35,675 bases of DNA from NCBI GenBank assembly GCA_016202645.1, contig JACQOF010000022.1, positions 1-35,675 on the forward strand, in the 5' to 3' direction. Position numbers and translations under genes: made by a program. Shown here piece by piece: positions 22,914 through 30,447 of the stretch (positions are counted from its first letter, which is position 1; each line of letters begins with the position of its first letter). The notes beneath the pieces were generated by a model. The model did not search any database. It was not told the DNA's origin and saw only the letters and a list, made by a program, of their open reading frames with translations. This DNA is from a bacterium (GTDB lineage Bacteria > Lindowbacteria > 2-12-FULL-62-27).

Positions 22914-24424
22914 AGACGCTGAAAACGAAAACGGCGGCGCTGATCTACCTGATTGATCTTTACGACCGAATTTTTTTAAAGCACGTCAGGTCGATTGAAG
23001 TAGTTGAGAACCATCTTTCACGGCTGGGACGCGATCTGGGCATGCCGAAGATCTTTCTCCACAACATCGAGAATGTTCTTCCGACAAGCCTGGAAACTCG
23101 CGGCCGGGACGGCGGATTTGAAATCCGGACGTTTCAGGAAAATCGCGCCGTTGCCTGTGCGGACGCGTGCGAGGCGGCCGGCTGCGCCGGCGCGGTGATC
23201 GTGCCGGCGGCGTTCCCGTTCATCGAGGCGGAGATGGTGGGCCGATTTGCCCGGGCTTTTGTTGAGGATGGTTGCGAGGCCGTCACGGCGCCGAAAATCC
23301 CGATTGGCTTGGCGCCCTTTCTGCTTTCCACACGGCTTCTTCGCGGCCTGGACGATGCCGCGCTGGCGGACCCGCGGAATATCCTTTCCTCCTCCCCCCT
23401 TGAGGGGGAGGTTGGGAGGGGGGTAACCCCCCATCCGGCTTCCCCCTCAAGGGGGGAGGAGGTTACTTTGGCCGTCCAGGAGCTTGGCGTTGAACCGACA
23501 CTTCTTGGCGACCAGGGGATGTTCGATGCGATTGTGAATATTCTACTGGAAGGCAAAGACGTCCGGGAAGAATTTGGAAAATGGAAGGTGGGACATGAGG
23601 CGCCCGCGCCGCGGCCGAACCGGGATGGATTTTATTTTTCGGCGGACGATCAGCTCACCCGGCAGGAGGCCAAACGCAGCCGGTTTTATCTTCGGCTCTC
23701 GACCTACGACGTCGACAAGAAATCCTGGCCGTTTTCGTTCTCGCATGAAAACCGGACGATCCGGTATCAGTTTGTTCCGGCAAAAAATACGGCCGGCTGT
23801 TCTCTCATCGTGAGATTCCACGGCCACGGCCCGAATTCCGCTTCGGCCAGAAGCGACGCTCTGGACGAATACCATCAGCTGATGCCCTGGGACTTTTTCG
23901 GATACCGCCGCCAAGGCTCGTGGTTCTGGGGCGAGAAGGGCGACAATTTTGTGGAACGACTGATCCGAACCCTGGTGCTGGATGTATGCCGCAAGCACGG
24001 CATCGAGGAGGTCTATGCCTACGGCGAATCGATGGGTGGCTTCGCGGCGATCTACCACGCCCTCCGGTACGGCTACGCCGGCGTCTATGCAGGCATGCCG
24101 CAGATCGATCTTCTGCGGCTCATGCAAAAGGACAACTTCCATACGGACAACCCTTACGCCTACTTGAAAGGCCCGGGCGGGAAGGATTACCCGGATCTGC
24201 TGGATCTGGCGCGGCAAACACCGAATCTTCCGCCGCTCTTTATCGATCAGCACTTGAGGGACGCCGTAAACCCCTTCGACCAGCATGCGTTGAAATTGAT
24301 AGAAATATATAACGAACAGTCCGCGTGGTACGGCCTTTCCGTTGAGCCTGCATCCGGACATTTTATGAAGGGGACCTTTGCCGATGCGGTCAGATTTTTT
24401 GACAGGATACGATCGCTCCCATGA
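22910..24424 (+). CDS. Two-domain protein with alpha/beta hydrolase
   Basis: A 504-aa protein. Residues about 1-240 vaguely resemble a nucleotidyltransferase/GT-A fold (AVIVPAAFPFIEAEMVGRFARAFVEDG, as in CMP-sugar synthetase-like proteins), but catalytic residues are not evident. Residues about 245-504 form an alpha/beta hydrolase with the elbow GESMGG (Ser374) and a candidate His484 in SGHFMKG. Residues about 160-185 come from a palindromic repeat inserted in frame (23388-23462) between the two halves of the N-terminal domain. The true start is the ATG at 22910, an ATGA overlap. A role in removing or adding acyl groups on the glycan is inference. Confidence 0.7.
   Translation: MKTLKTKTAALIYLIDLYDRIFLKHVRSIEVVENHLSRLGRDLGMPKIFLHNIENVLPTSLETRGRDGGFEIRTFQENRAVACADACEAAGCAGAVIVPAAFPFIEAEMVGRFARAFVEDGCEAVTAPKIPIGLAPFLLSTRLLRGLDDAALADPRNILSSSPLEGEVGRGVTPHPASPSRGEEVTLAVQELGVEPTLLGDQGMFDAIVNILLEGKDVREEFGKWKVGHEAPAPRPNRDGFYFSADDQLTRQEAKRSRFYLRLSTYDVDKKSWPFSFSHENRTIRYQFVPAKNTAGCSLIVRFHGHGPNSASARSDALDEYHQLMPWDFFGYRRQGSWFWGEKGDNFVERLIRTLVLDVCRKHGIEEVYAYGESMGGFAAIYHALRYGYAGVYAGMPQIDLLRLMQKDNFHTDNPYAYLKGPGGKDYPDLLDLARQTPNLPPLFIDQHLRDAVNPFDQHALKLIEIYNEQSAWYGLSVEPASGHFMKGTFADAVRFFDRIRSLP
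23388..23462. repeat. Palindromic repeat inserted in frame inside a CDS
   Basis: A perfect 22-base inverted repeat (23388-23409 with 23441-23462) around a 31-base G/C-run core that also pairs (GGGGGG, TAA, CCCCCC). The whole span is 75 bases, exactly 25 codons, and is read through without a stop. Its translation contains SPLEGEVGRGVTPHPASPSR, a peptide I recognise as a common misannotation product of dispersed palindromes in many genomes. Confidence 0.88.
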
Positions 24425-26049
24425 AAATCCTGGGCGTCGGCGGGCTCATGCACGACTACAACTGCGCGCTGGTGGACTTGGACGCGAAGTCCGTCGCCAT
24501 GTGCGAAGCCGAGCGGCTTTCGCGCCGCAAGCATCACATTCTGCGGGAAGATCCCCGGGAGATCCTGGCGCCGGTCCGGTACTGTTGTGAGCGTCTCGGG
24601 TGCTCGATGAATGACATCGACGTGATCGCGTTCGCGCACACGGATTTTTTCCAGAGCAAGGACTGGTTCAAGCCTTTTTTTCCGGCCGCCAAATTCGTCG
24701 ACGTCGACCATCATCTCTCGCATTGCGCCGCGGGTTTTTACGCGTCGGAATTTGCCGACGCCCTCATTCTTTCGATGGACGCGTTCGGCGACGGCACGAG
24801 CACCCTTCTGGCGGAGGGCCGGGGAAACCGGATCAATCAGATCTCGCGGAGCCGGGACATCGACTCGATCGGGCTTGAGTATCTCCGGTGCACGCATCAT
24901 CTGGGTCTGGGAACGTACGGAGCCGAAGGGAAAACCCAGGGATTGGCGCCCTATGGAAAGCCGCGATTTTTGGAAGCCTACAGGAACGAGATCCGCATCT
25001 CGAACGACGGCGTGGTTGAAATCAGTCCGCGTCTCAGGGGCGAGTCCAACGAGTTTGCGATGGCCGGCAATTACGCCGAAGCGGTGTTTTTAAACAACGA
25101 TTTTCTGAACGGTCTCTGCCCGCGCCGCGTGCCCGGCGAGGAACTCCTGCAGATCCACAAGGATGTCGCGGCAAGCGCGCAAAAAATGCTCGAAGAGGCG
25201 GCCTTGGAACTCTGCCGCGCGGGCCTGCGCCGCACCCGGTCCCGGCGCCTGGTCCTGACCGGCGGCGTGGCCCTGAATTCCTCGATGAACGGGTTTCTGG
25301 CCCGGCAAAACCTCTTTGCGGAAATTTTTGCTCTGCCGATGGCTTCGGACCGCGGCACGGCCCTGGGCGCGGCGCTGTATTACGCGCATGACGTCCTTGG
25401 CGAGCCCCGTTTTTTCCGGCTGGATCACGTCTACTACGGGAACGAATATTCGGATGCCCAGATCGAATCAGCGATCCGCCAATCCAATCTTTCGGCACGA
25501 AAATGCGATGACATTTTTTCCGAGACGGCCCGGCTGATAGATCTGGGCGGTGTCATCGGCTGGTTTCAGGGCGCGTCAGAAGTCGGCGCGCGGGCGCTGG
25601 GCCACCGCAGCATCGTGGCCGATCCGCGGCGGGCTTCGATGAAGTCCAGAGTCAACGACCGGGTCAAACACCGGGAATGGTTTCGCCCATTCGCGCCTTC
25701 TGTTCTGGAATCCCACGCCGATGACTACTTCACAACCTTTCCGGGCGTCGACCTTTCGGCGATGACCGTCACGGTGCGGGCCCTGCCGGAACCGGCGCAA
25801 CGGGTTCCGGCTGTCGTCCATGTCGACGAAACCGCCAGGATCCAAGTCGTACGGGCCTCCCAGAACGGACGGTGGAACCCTCTCCTGCAAAGTTTTCACG
25901 CCCTGACAGGAATTCCCATGCTGCTCAACACGAGCTTTAACGACAATGACGAGCCTATTGTCGAATCGCCGGTGGACGCCATCCGGACCTTCGTCAACAC
26001 GGACATGGACACGGTTGTGCTGGGAGACTACCTGCTCGAAAAAAAGTAG
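24421..26049 (+). CDS. NodU/CmcH-family carbamoyltransferase
   Basis: A 542-aa carbamoyltransferase of the NodU/TobZ/CmcH family, which uses carbamoyl phosphate and ATP to carbamoylate a sugar hydroxyl. The N-terminal Kae1-like domain (about 1-350) has VGGLMHDYNCALVD, metal-binding His in VDHHLSHCAAGFYASEF, LSMDAFGDG and LTGGVALNSSMNG. The C-terminal YrdC-like domain (about 370-542) has GASEVGARALGHRSIVADPR, REWFRPFAPSVL and LNTSFNDNDEPIVESPVDAIRTF. Length and motifs are complete. It is the last gene of the glycan operon and overlaps the previous stop (ATGA). It converges on the kinase gene with a 12-base gap. Confidence 0.95.
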   Translation: MKILGVGGLMHDYNCALVDLDAKSVAMCEAERLSRRKHHILREDPREILAPVRYCCERLGCSMNDIDVIAFAHTDFFQSKDWFKPFFPAAKFVDVDHHLSHCAAGFYASEFADALILSMDAFGDGTSTLLAEGRGNRINQISRSRDIDSIGLEYLRCTHHLGLGTYGAEGKTQGLAPYGKPRFLEAYRNEIRISNDGVVEISPRLRGESNEFAMAGNYAEAVFLNNDFLNGLCPRRVPGEELLQIHKDVAASAQKMLEEAALELCRAGLRRTRSRRLVLTGGVALNSSMNGFLARQNLFAEIFALPMASDRGTALGAALYYAHDVLGEPRFFRLDHVYYGNEYSDAQIESAIRQSNLSARKCDDIFSETARLIDLGGVIGWFQGASEVGARALGHRSIVADPRRASMKSRVNDRVKHREWFRPFAPSVLESHADDYFTTFPGVDLSAMTVTVRALPEPAQRVPAVVHVDETARIQVVRASQNGRWNPLLQSFHALTGIPMLLNTSFNDNDEPIVESPVDAIRTFVNTDMDTVVLGDYLLEKK

Positions 26050-26061
26050 CTGGAACCGGAC

Positions 26062-27339
26062 CTAGAAGGTGCCGGGTTCGACGAATCCCGCTTCTGTGCC
26101 GTCGGTGTTGTATCGGACGGAGCCGATGACGATGCCCCGGATGGAGGAGTGATCCGGGACCGGGGTGAAGAGGCGGATTTTGCGGTGTTCGAAATCGAGG
26201 ACGTCGAGGATGCCCATGCCGAGGCAGTGCTGTTTGTCGCCGAGGAGACCCACGAGGACGCCCTTTTCCAGCCCCGATGGAATCACGCGCAGGGCCGGCC
26301 CGAATTTTTCGGAAAGCTGGGCCCGGTCTTTCGGCGTGAGCGGGCGTTTCACCACCAGAAGCGTTCCTTCGTAGGCCGGCAACCGCTCGGCCCAGAGGAC
26401 GGCCGGATGGTTGATGACGATGGGCTGGCCGCTGAAGAGGAAAGCGCGGTAGAAGATGACAGGGTCCATCGGAATTTCCCGCAGAGACGCGTCTACGAAA
26501 TATTTTTTGCTGAGATTTTCCCGGAGGGCCTTCCGGACGTCCGGCGAGGTCGGCGCGGCCTTTTTGGAAATCTTGATCCGAACGATCCGGTGGTCCGGAC
26601 GGCCCCGGACGAGATGCTCGAGTTCGCGCTCGCGCTGAAGCAGGACCACGATGTCCGGGAGGAGAATGTCGAGCTTGGCGCCCTTGAGCAGGCGTCCCCC
26701 GTCTCCGACGACCCATCCGGTGGTGTCGACGATGATGGTGTCGGCGTGTTTCAGGGCGTGCCATGTGAGCTGGCGGACGCCGATCAGGGCGTGGACAAGA
26801 TGGAGACCCGGGGAATGGGAGCCGAGAAAATAGAGGGCGTCGACGGGCGCGTCATGAAGAAACAGGAGCGGCTCGCGAAGGTAGCTGAGGCCGAATGTGC
26901 ACGGCGGACCGACGTCGCTCTGGCCGGCGTCGCAGTCGAGCACGGCGGCTTTCCGGCGCAGGGCCAGGAGACGGTTGGCCAGATACGTGGAAAAAAATGT
27001 TTTGCCGCTGTCCATTTCGCCGAGCACCACAACGACACGGGACTGGTCATGGAAAATCCGGTGGACCAAATCGTCCCAGCTCTGGGGGATGGTCCGCTCC
27101 GGAAGTCGTTCGGCCGGTTCGGCGAGGTCGCTTTCGATCCGGACGCTCGACCGTTCCTCGAACTCAAACGGGATCTTTTTGTTTTCGGGTATGTAGACGG
27201 AATCTTTTTCGACGATGGGTTTCCCCACGGCGTCGGCCGCGCCCTTCTGCATCGTCACGCGGCTCGGGCCGCTGATGAGATAGACACTCCCGGCCGGGGC
27301 TTCAAGCGGGATGACGGATTTAAACGTCTGCGGCCGCAT
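26062..27339 (-). CDS. Grc3/Clp1-type polynucleotide 5'-kinase-like protein
   Basis: A 425-aa P-loop protein. Walker A is GEMDSGKT (residues 107-114), followed by AAVLDCDAGQSDVGPPCTFGL, where D-x-D-x-G-Q (135-140) and the following Pro match the CLP1_P/Grc3 polynucleotide kinase signature. DTIIVDTTGWVVGDGG (about 200-215) is the family's later strand and loop, and the C-terminal GILDVLDFEHRKIRLFTPVP resembles the Clp1/Grc3 tail domain. Family enzymes phosphorylate 5'-OH ends of RNA or DNA with NTP. They are best known in eukaryotes and archaea and patchy in bacteria. The ATG overlaps the preceding stop (TGATG). It is the last gene of the salvage cluster; substrate unknown. Confidence 0.8.
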   Translation of the reverse strand: MRPQTFKSVIPLEAPAGSVYLISGPSRVTMQKGAADAVGKPIVEKDSVYIPENKKIPFEFEERSSVRIESDLAEPAERLPERTIPQSWDDLVHRIFHDQSRVVVVLGEMDSGKTFFSTYLANRLLALRRKAAVLDCDAGQSDVGPPCTFGLSYLREPLLFLHDAPVDALYFLGSHSPGLHLVHALIGVRQLTWHALKHADTIIVDTTGWVVGDGGRLLKGAKLDILLPDIVVLLQRERELEHLVRGRPDHRIVRIKISKKAAPTSPDVRKALRENLSKKYFVDASLREIPMDPVIFYRAFLFSGQPIVINHPAVLWAERLPAYEGTLLVVKRPLTPKDRAQLSEKFGPALRVIPSGLEKGVLVGLLGDKQHCLGMGILDVLDFEHRKIRLFTPVPDHSSIRGIVIGSVRYNTDGTEAGFVEPGTF

Positions 27340-27776
27340 CAGCGTTTCGCCTTGGCGGGCGCGGGCTTCCGGTCGAACACCAGGGTCGGCCAGAAAGCCT
27401 CAAGAGTGTCCGTCCGGAAAATTTCCACGGACTGGATCTGCTTGCGGGTCAGGCGCGACCGGCGCAGTTTGCCGAACGCGTCCCGGATTTCAACCTGCGC
27501 GGCGGCCGGGGTCCACGAAATCACTCGCCCGCACGCCGCGCCGCCGCCCCGGAGTCGAACCACCACGAACGCGCCCTTGGCGGGGATGTCTTTCGGGCCG
27601 CATTTCTGGAAGGCCTTGCCCATGCACATCGCCACGAGTCCGGGATAGAGCGGGATGGCGCGATAAATTCTCGTCAGTTCCTGAATGAACATCGAAACAA
27701 CCTCGGGCGGGTAGGACCTGGCGATGCCGTCGATCTGGCCGAGCAGATTCGGAAACTCGGATTCGCGGAAGGTCAT
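27339..27776 (-). CDS. Unrecognised 145-aa protein
   Basis: No family is recognised. The N-terminal 55 residues look helical (LLGQIDGIARSYPPEVVSMFIQELTRIYRAI); residues about 65-120 look like a small beta-barrel (GAFVVVRLRGGGAACGRVISW, AAAQVEIRDAFGKLRRSRLTRKQI); the tail is basic and Ala/Lys-rich (KPAPAKAKR). The basic surface and barrel-like pattern would suit nucleic-acid binding, but that is inference. Its ATG overlaps the cytidine deaminase stop (ATGA) and its TGA overlaps the kinase ATG, so it is probably made in step with both. Confidence 0.7.
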   Translation of the reverse strand: MTFRESEFPNLLGQIDGIARSYPPEVVSMFIQELTRIYRAIPLYPGLVAMCMGKAFQKCGPKDIPAKGAFVVVRLRGGGAACGRVISWTPAAAQVEIRDAFGKLRRSRLTRKQIQSVEIFRTDTLEAFWPTLVFDRKPAPAKAKR

Positions 27777-28177
27777 CGAAGATCCTCCGGGCCGAAGGAA
27801 CCCGGGAGGATGTCCTCGATCTCGCGGAGGTCGTAGCCGCCGCGGAGGTTCGCCAGGACAACCGGGACATTTTTCCCAAATTCACGAATGACCTGCCGGC
27901 AGGCCCCGCAGGGCGCGCCGCGGCGGGTATGGTGAAAGAGCACGGCAAGCCCCCGGATTTTCTTTTCGCCAGCGGCCACCGCGTTGAAGATCGCAGTGCG
28001 CTCGGCGCAGATGGTAAGTCCGTAGGAGGCGTTCTCGACGTTGCATCCGCCGTATATTTTTCCGGACCCGCCCAGCGCCGCGGCGCCGACGAGAAATTTC
28101 GAGTAGGGCGCATAGGCGCGCTTGCGGGATTTCGCGGCTTCCCGGATCAGTTTTCGAATGACCTGCGTCTTCAACAT
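27773..28177 (-). CDS. cdd: Cytidine deaminase
   Basis: Zinc enzyme that deaminates cytidine and deoxycytidine to uridine and deoxyuridine, 134 aa, the tetrameric short form. The active site is complete: Cys57-Ala-Glu59 in GLTICAERTAIFNA and Cys90/Cys93 in PCGACRQVI; YAPYSKFLVGAA is the conserved opening. The start is the ATG at 28177, directly abutting the adenosine deaminase stop. It would feed uridine to the nucleoside phosphorylase upstream in the same operon. Confidence 0.96.
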   Translation of the reverse strand: MLKTQVIRKLIREAAKSRKRAYAPYSKFLVGAAALGGSGKIYGGCNVENASYGLTICAERTAIFNAVAAGEKKIRGLAVLFHHTRRGAPCGACRQVIREFGKNVPVVLANLRGGYDLREIEDILPGSFGPEDLR

Positions 28178-29191
28178 TCAGATTCCCTTCCAAGCCCGTT
28201 CGATTTTTTCCCGGAGCCGGCGACGGGCGGGGTCATCGCAGAACGCCGCGTCAACGGCGCGGCGCGCGGCGGCCGCCATCTGCGCGCATGTCAGGCCGCA
28301 CCGCCGGACCGCCGCCTCGTATTCGTGGCTGAGCGTGATGCCCGACACGCCCGGATCGTCGGAATTGACCGTGACACCGATACCTGTATTTGCGAGGTCC
28401 TTCAAGGGATGAAGCTCCAAAGTTTTGGCGAGGCAGGTCTGGACATTGGAGGTGGGGCATATCTCCAGCGGGATGCGGCGGCTCCGCAGAAGATCCAGCA
28501 CCGCGCCGTCCTCGAGGCTCCGGATGCCGTGCCCGATCCGGACCGCGCCAAGACGCTCGACGGCTTCCCGGACATTTTCCGCGCCGCCGGCTTCGCCCGC
28601 GTGGACGGTCACGGGGATGCGGTACTTGCGGGCAAGATCAAACGCGCGATAATGCGGTTCGGCTGGATACCGGCTTTCGTCTCCGGCCAGGTCCACGCCG
28701 ACCACGCCGGACCGGCGGTACCGTTTTGCAAGCTCGACGGTTTCGATCGAGCTGGCGGGCGATTCCGAGCGGTAACAGCAGAGGATGATCCGCGCGTCGA
28801 TCCCGAATTTTTTCCGGCCGCGCTGGATCCCCCGGATGGCGGCTTCGACGACCTGCTTCATCGTAAACCCGGCCCGGGCCTGCAGGGCCGGCGCGAAGCG
28901 CGCTTCGAGATACACCACGTTGTCCTTCGCGGCGTCCTCGCAGATTTCACAGGCGATGCGCTCGACGGCCTCCGGGCTTTTGAGAAATTCGTAGAAGAAA
29001 AAAAACTTTTCGAGAAAATCCCCGAGGCTCCGGCAGTCCGGGCCGACCTGGCAGTAGGCCTTGAGTTTTCGGAGGTCCCGGGTGGGCAGGCGAAATCCGC
29101 CGGAGACGGCCAGGTCCCGGAGGGTCGATACGCGCACGGACCCGTCCAGATGCCGGTGAAGATCAACCTTGGGAAGAGACCTGAAATTCAA
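28178..29191 (-). CDS. add: Adenosine deaminase (or adenine/aminofutalosine deaminase-like)
   Basis: Metal-dependent amidohydrolase that hydrolyses (deoxy)adenosine to (deoxy)inosine, 337 aa. The zinc ligands and catalytic residues are present: His12/His14 in DLHRHLDGS, His197 and Glu200 in HAGE, His221 in GHGI and Asp278/Asp279 in SDDP. I read the start as TTG at 29191 because the conserved strand begins at residue 6; no clear Shine-Dalgarno precedes it, and a palindromic element lies just upstream. Adenine or aminofutalosine deaminase cannot be excluded from the family alone, but the salvage context supports adenosine. Confidence 0.92.
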   Translation of the reverse strand: MNFRSLPKVDLHRHLDGSVRVSTLRDLAVSGGFRLPTRDLRKLKAYCQVGPDCRSLGDFLEKFFFFYEFLKSPEAVERIACEICEDAAKDNVVYLEARFAPALQARAGFTMKQVVEAAIRGIQRGRKKFGIDARIILCCYRSESPASSIETVELAKRYRRSGVVGVDLAGDESRYPAEPHYRAFDLARKYRIPVTVHAGEAGGAENVREAVERLGAVRIGHGIRSLEDGAVLDLLRSRRIPLEICPTSNVQTCLAKTLELHPLKDLANTGIGVTVNSDDPGVSGITLSHEYEAAVRRCGLTCAQMAAAARRAVDAAFCDDPARRRLREKIERAWKGI

Positions 29192-29195
29192 CGTT

Positions 29196-29294
29196 ACTAT
29201 TCAGCCCTCTCCGTCATTCCCGCGAAAGCGGGAATCCAGTCTGCTTGGCGATGGTCTGGATGCCCGCCTTCGCGGGAATGACGACCTGAATAGT
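29196..29294. repeat. CATTCCCGCGAAAGCGGG palindromic repeat, copy 1
   Basis: Nested inverted repeats: an outer 9-base pair of arms (29196-29204 with 29286-29294, ACTATTCAG) and an inner 28-base pair (29212-29239 with 29256-29283) with two mismatches. The core CATTCCCGCGAAAGCGGG is a widespread REP-like palindrome. It fills most of the 109-base gap between the MTA phosphorylase and adenosine deaminase genes. Confidence 0.9.
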
Positions 29295-29300
29295 TGCATT

Positions 29301-30209
29301 TCACCGGGACTTTTTTTTTCCCTTGGCGGGCGCCTTCGGCGGAAAATATTTGTCGATCAAAAAGGAAAGCCGGGCCCGGGTCTTGCCGGGGAAAAGGTCA
29401 GGCTGTGTGACGATGGCATTCGACAGGGCCGAATGGCAGGCGCAGGTTTCGTTCATCCGCTTCGCCAGCCGCGACACGGCGGTTTTGACGATGCGTTTGG
29501 CGTTTTCCGCGTTTTTCAACAGAGTCCGCACCACCATGTCGGCGGTGACGGAGTCGTGGCCCTCGTACCAGCAGTCGTAGTCGGTCGGGAGAGCGCAGAT
29601 CGCATAGCAGATCTCGGCTTCCCGCGCGAGTTTCGCTTCGGGAAGCGCCGTCATCCCGATGATGGACGCGCCCCAAGAGCGGTAGAGATGGGACTCGGCT
29701 TTGGTCGAAAACAGCGGGCCTTCCATGCAGACGTACGTGCCCTTCGGGTGGACGTTCAGCTTCAGGGACTGGACCGACTCGCGCAGGACGCCGGAGACGG
29801 AAGGGCAGAACGGTTCCGCGAACGCGACGTGGGCGACGATGCCGTCGCCGAAAAAGGAGTTGACCCGGCTTTTGGTCCGGTCGATGATCTGGTCGGGAAT
29901 CACCATGTCCTTGCCGGGAACGATCTCCTCGCGGAGGGACCCGACGGCGGACATCGAGAGGATCCACCGGACGCCGACTGATTTCAACGCGTAGATGTTC
30001 GCGCGGGAATTGACTTCCGTCGGCAGGATCCGGTGCCCCCGTCCGTGCCGGGGCAAAAACGCGACCCGCGCGCCCGCCAGTTTCCCGACGACGATCTTGT
30101 CGGACGGCTCGCCAAACGGCGTGTCGACGGAAATTTCCTGCAAACCTTCGACTCCCTCCATATCATAAATTCCGCTTCCCCCAATTACGCCTATCGTCGG
30201 TTCAGTCAT
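29301..30209 (-). CDS. mtnP: S-methyl-5'-thioadenosine phosphorylase
   Basis: Phosphorylase of the PNP/MTAP family II, 302 aa, which splits methylthioadenosine (or related purine nucleosides) with phosphate to free adenine and methylthioribose-1-phosphate. The sequence shows IGVIGGSGIYDMEG (phosphate loop), FLPRHGRGHRILPTEVNSRANI, CMEGPLFSTKAES, GMTALPEAKLAREAEICYA and TDYDCWYEGH, the usual MTAP order. The start is the ATG at 30209 with a GTGAGGAC Shine-Dalgarno; an in-frame ATG 10 codons upstream lies inside the neighbour's end. The C-terminal KAPAKGKKKSR is a basic tail. Four bases separate it from DUF3006. Confidence 0.95.
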   Translation of the reverse strand: MTEPTIGVIGGSGIYDMEGVEGLQEISVDTPFGEPSDKIVVGKLAGARVAFLPRHGRGHRILPTEVNSRANIYALKSVGVRWILSMSAVGSLREEIVPGKDMVIPDQIIDRTKSRVNSFFGDGIVAHVAFAEPFCPSVSGVLRESVQSLKLNVHPKGTYVCMEGPLFSTKAESHLYRSWGASIIGMTALPEAKLAREAEICYAICALPTDYDCWYEGHDSVTADMVVRTLLKNAENAKRIVKTAVSRLAKRMNETCACHSALSNAIVTQPDLFPGKTRARLSFLIDKYFPPKAPAKGKKKSR

Positions 30210-30213
30210 GTCC

Positions 30214-30447
30214 TCACCGGGTTCCTTTCTTTTTTCCATCTTTCAAGTGCTTTCCAGCCAGAAGGTCCGCCTGGAGTTTTGCGATATCAGACTTGCGCTT
30301 GGCCGTTTCCTTTTCGTCTCCCCGGATATCGATTGTCAGACCCTCCCGGGCGCCGGCGATGTATTTCGCGGGGATTTCGATCTGCCCGCCGTCGTCGAAC
30401 TCGATCACGGCGATGCCTTCCTCGATGCGGTCAATGACGCCTTTCAT
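30214..30447 (-). CDS. DUF3006 family protein
   Basis: A 77-aa protein. The first 45 residues match the small beta-barrel DUF3006 pattern (KGVIDRIEEGIAVIEFDDGGQIEIPAKYI) and the rest is a charged helix with a lysine-rich end. DUF3006 proteins are uncharacterised and are found beside nucleases, ComEC-like proteins and others in Gram-positives. The ATG overlaps the recJ stop (ATGA), pointing to coupling with the nuclease. The start at 30447 is fixed by that overlap. Confidence 0.82.
   Translation of the reverse strand: MKGVIDRIEEGIAVIEFDDGGQIEIPAKYIAGAREGLTIDIRGDEKETAKRKSDIAKLQADLLAGKHLKDGKKKGTR

Noticed and set aside
26050-26061. Bidirectional terminator between the carbamoyltransferase and kinase genes
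   Set aside because: The 12-base gap and its flanks show no convincing stem with a T-run on either strand.
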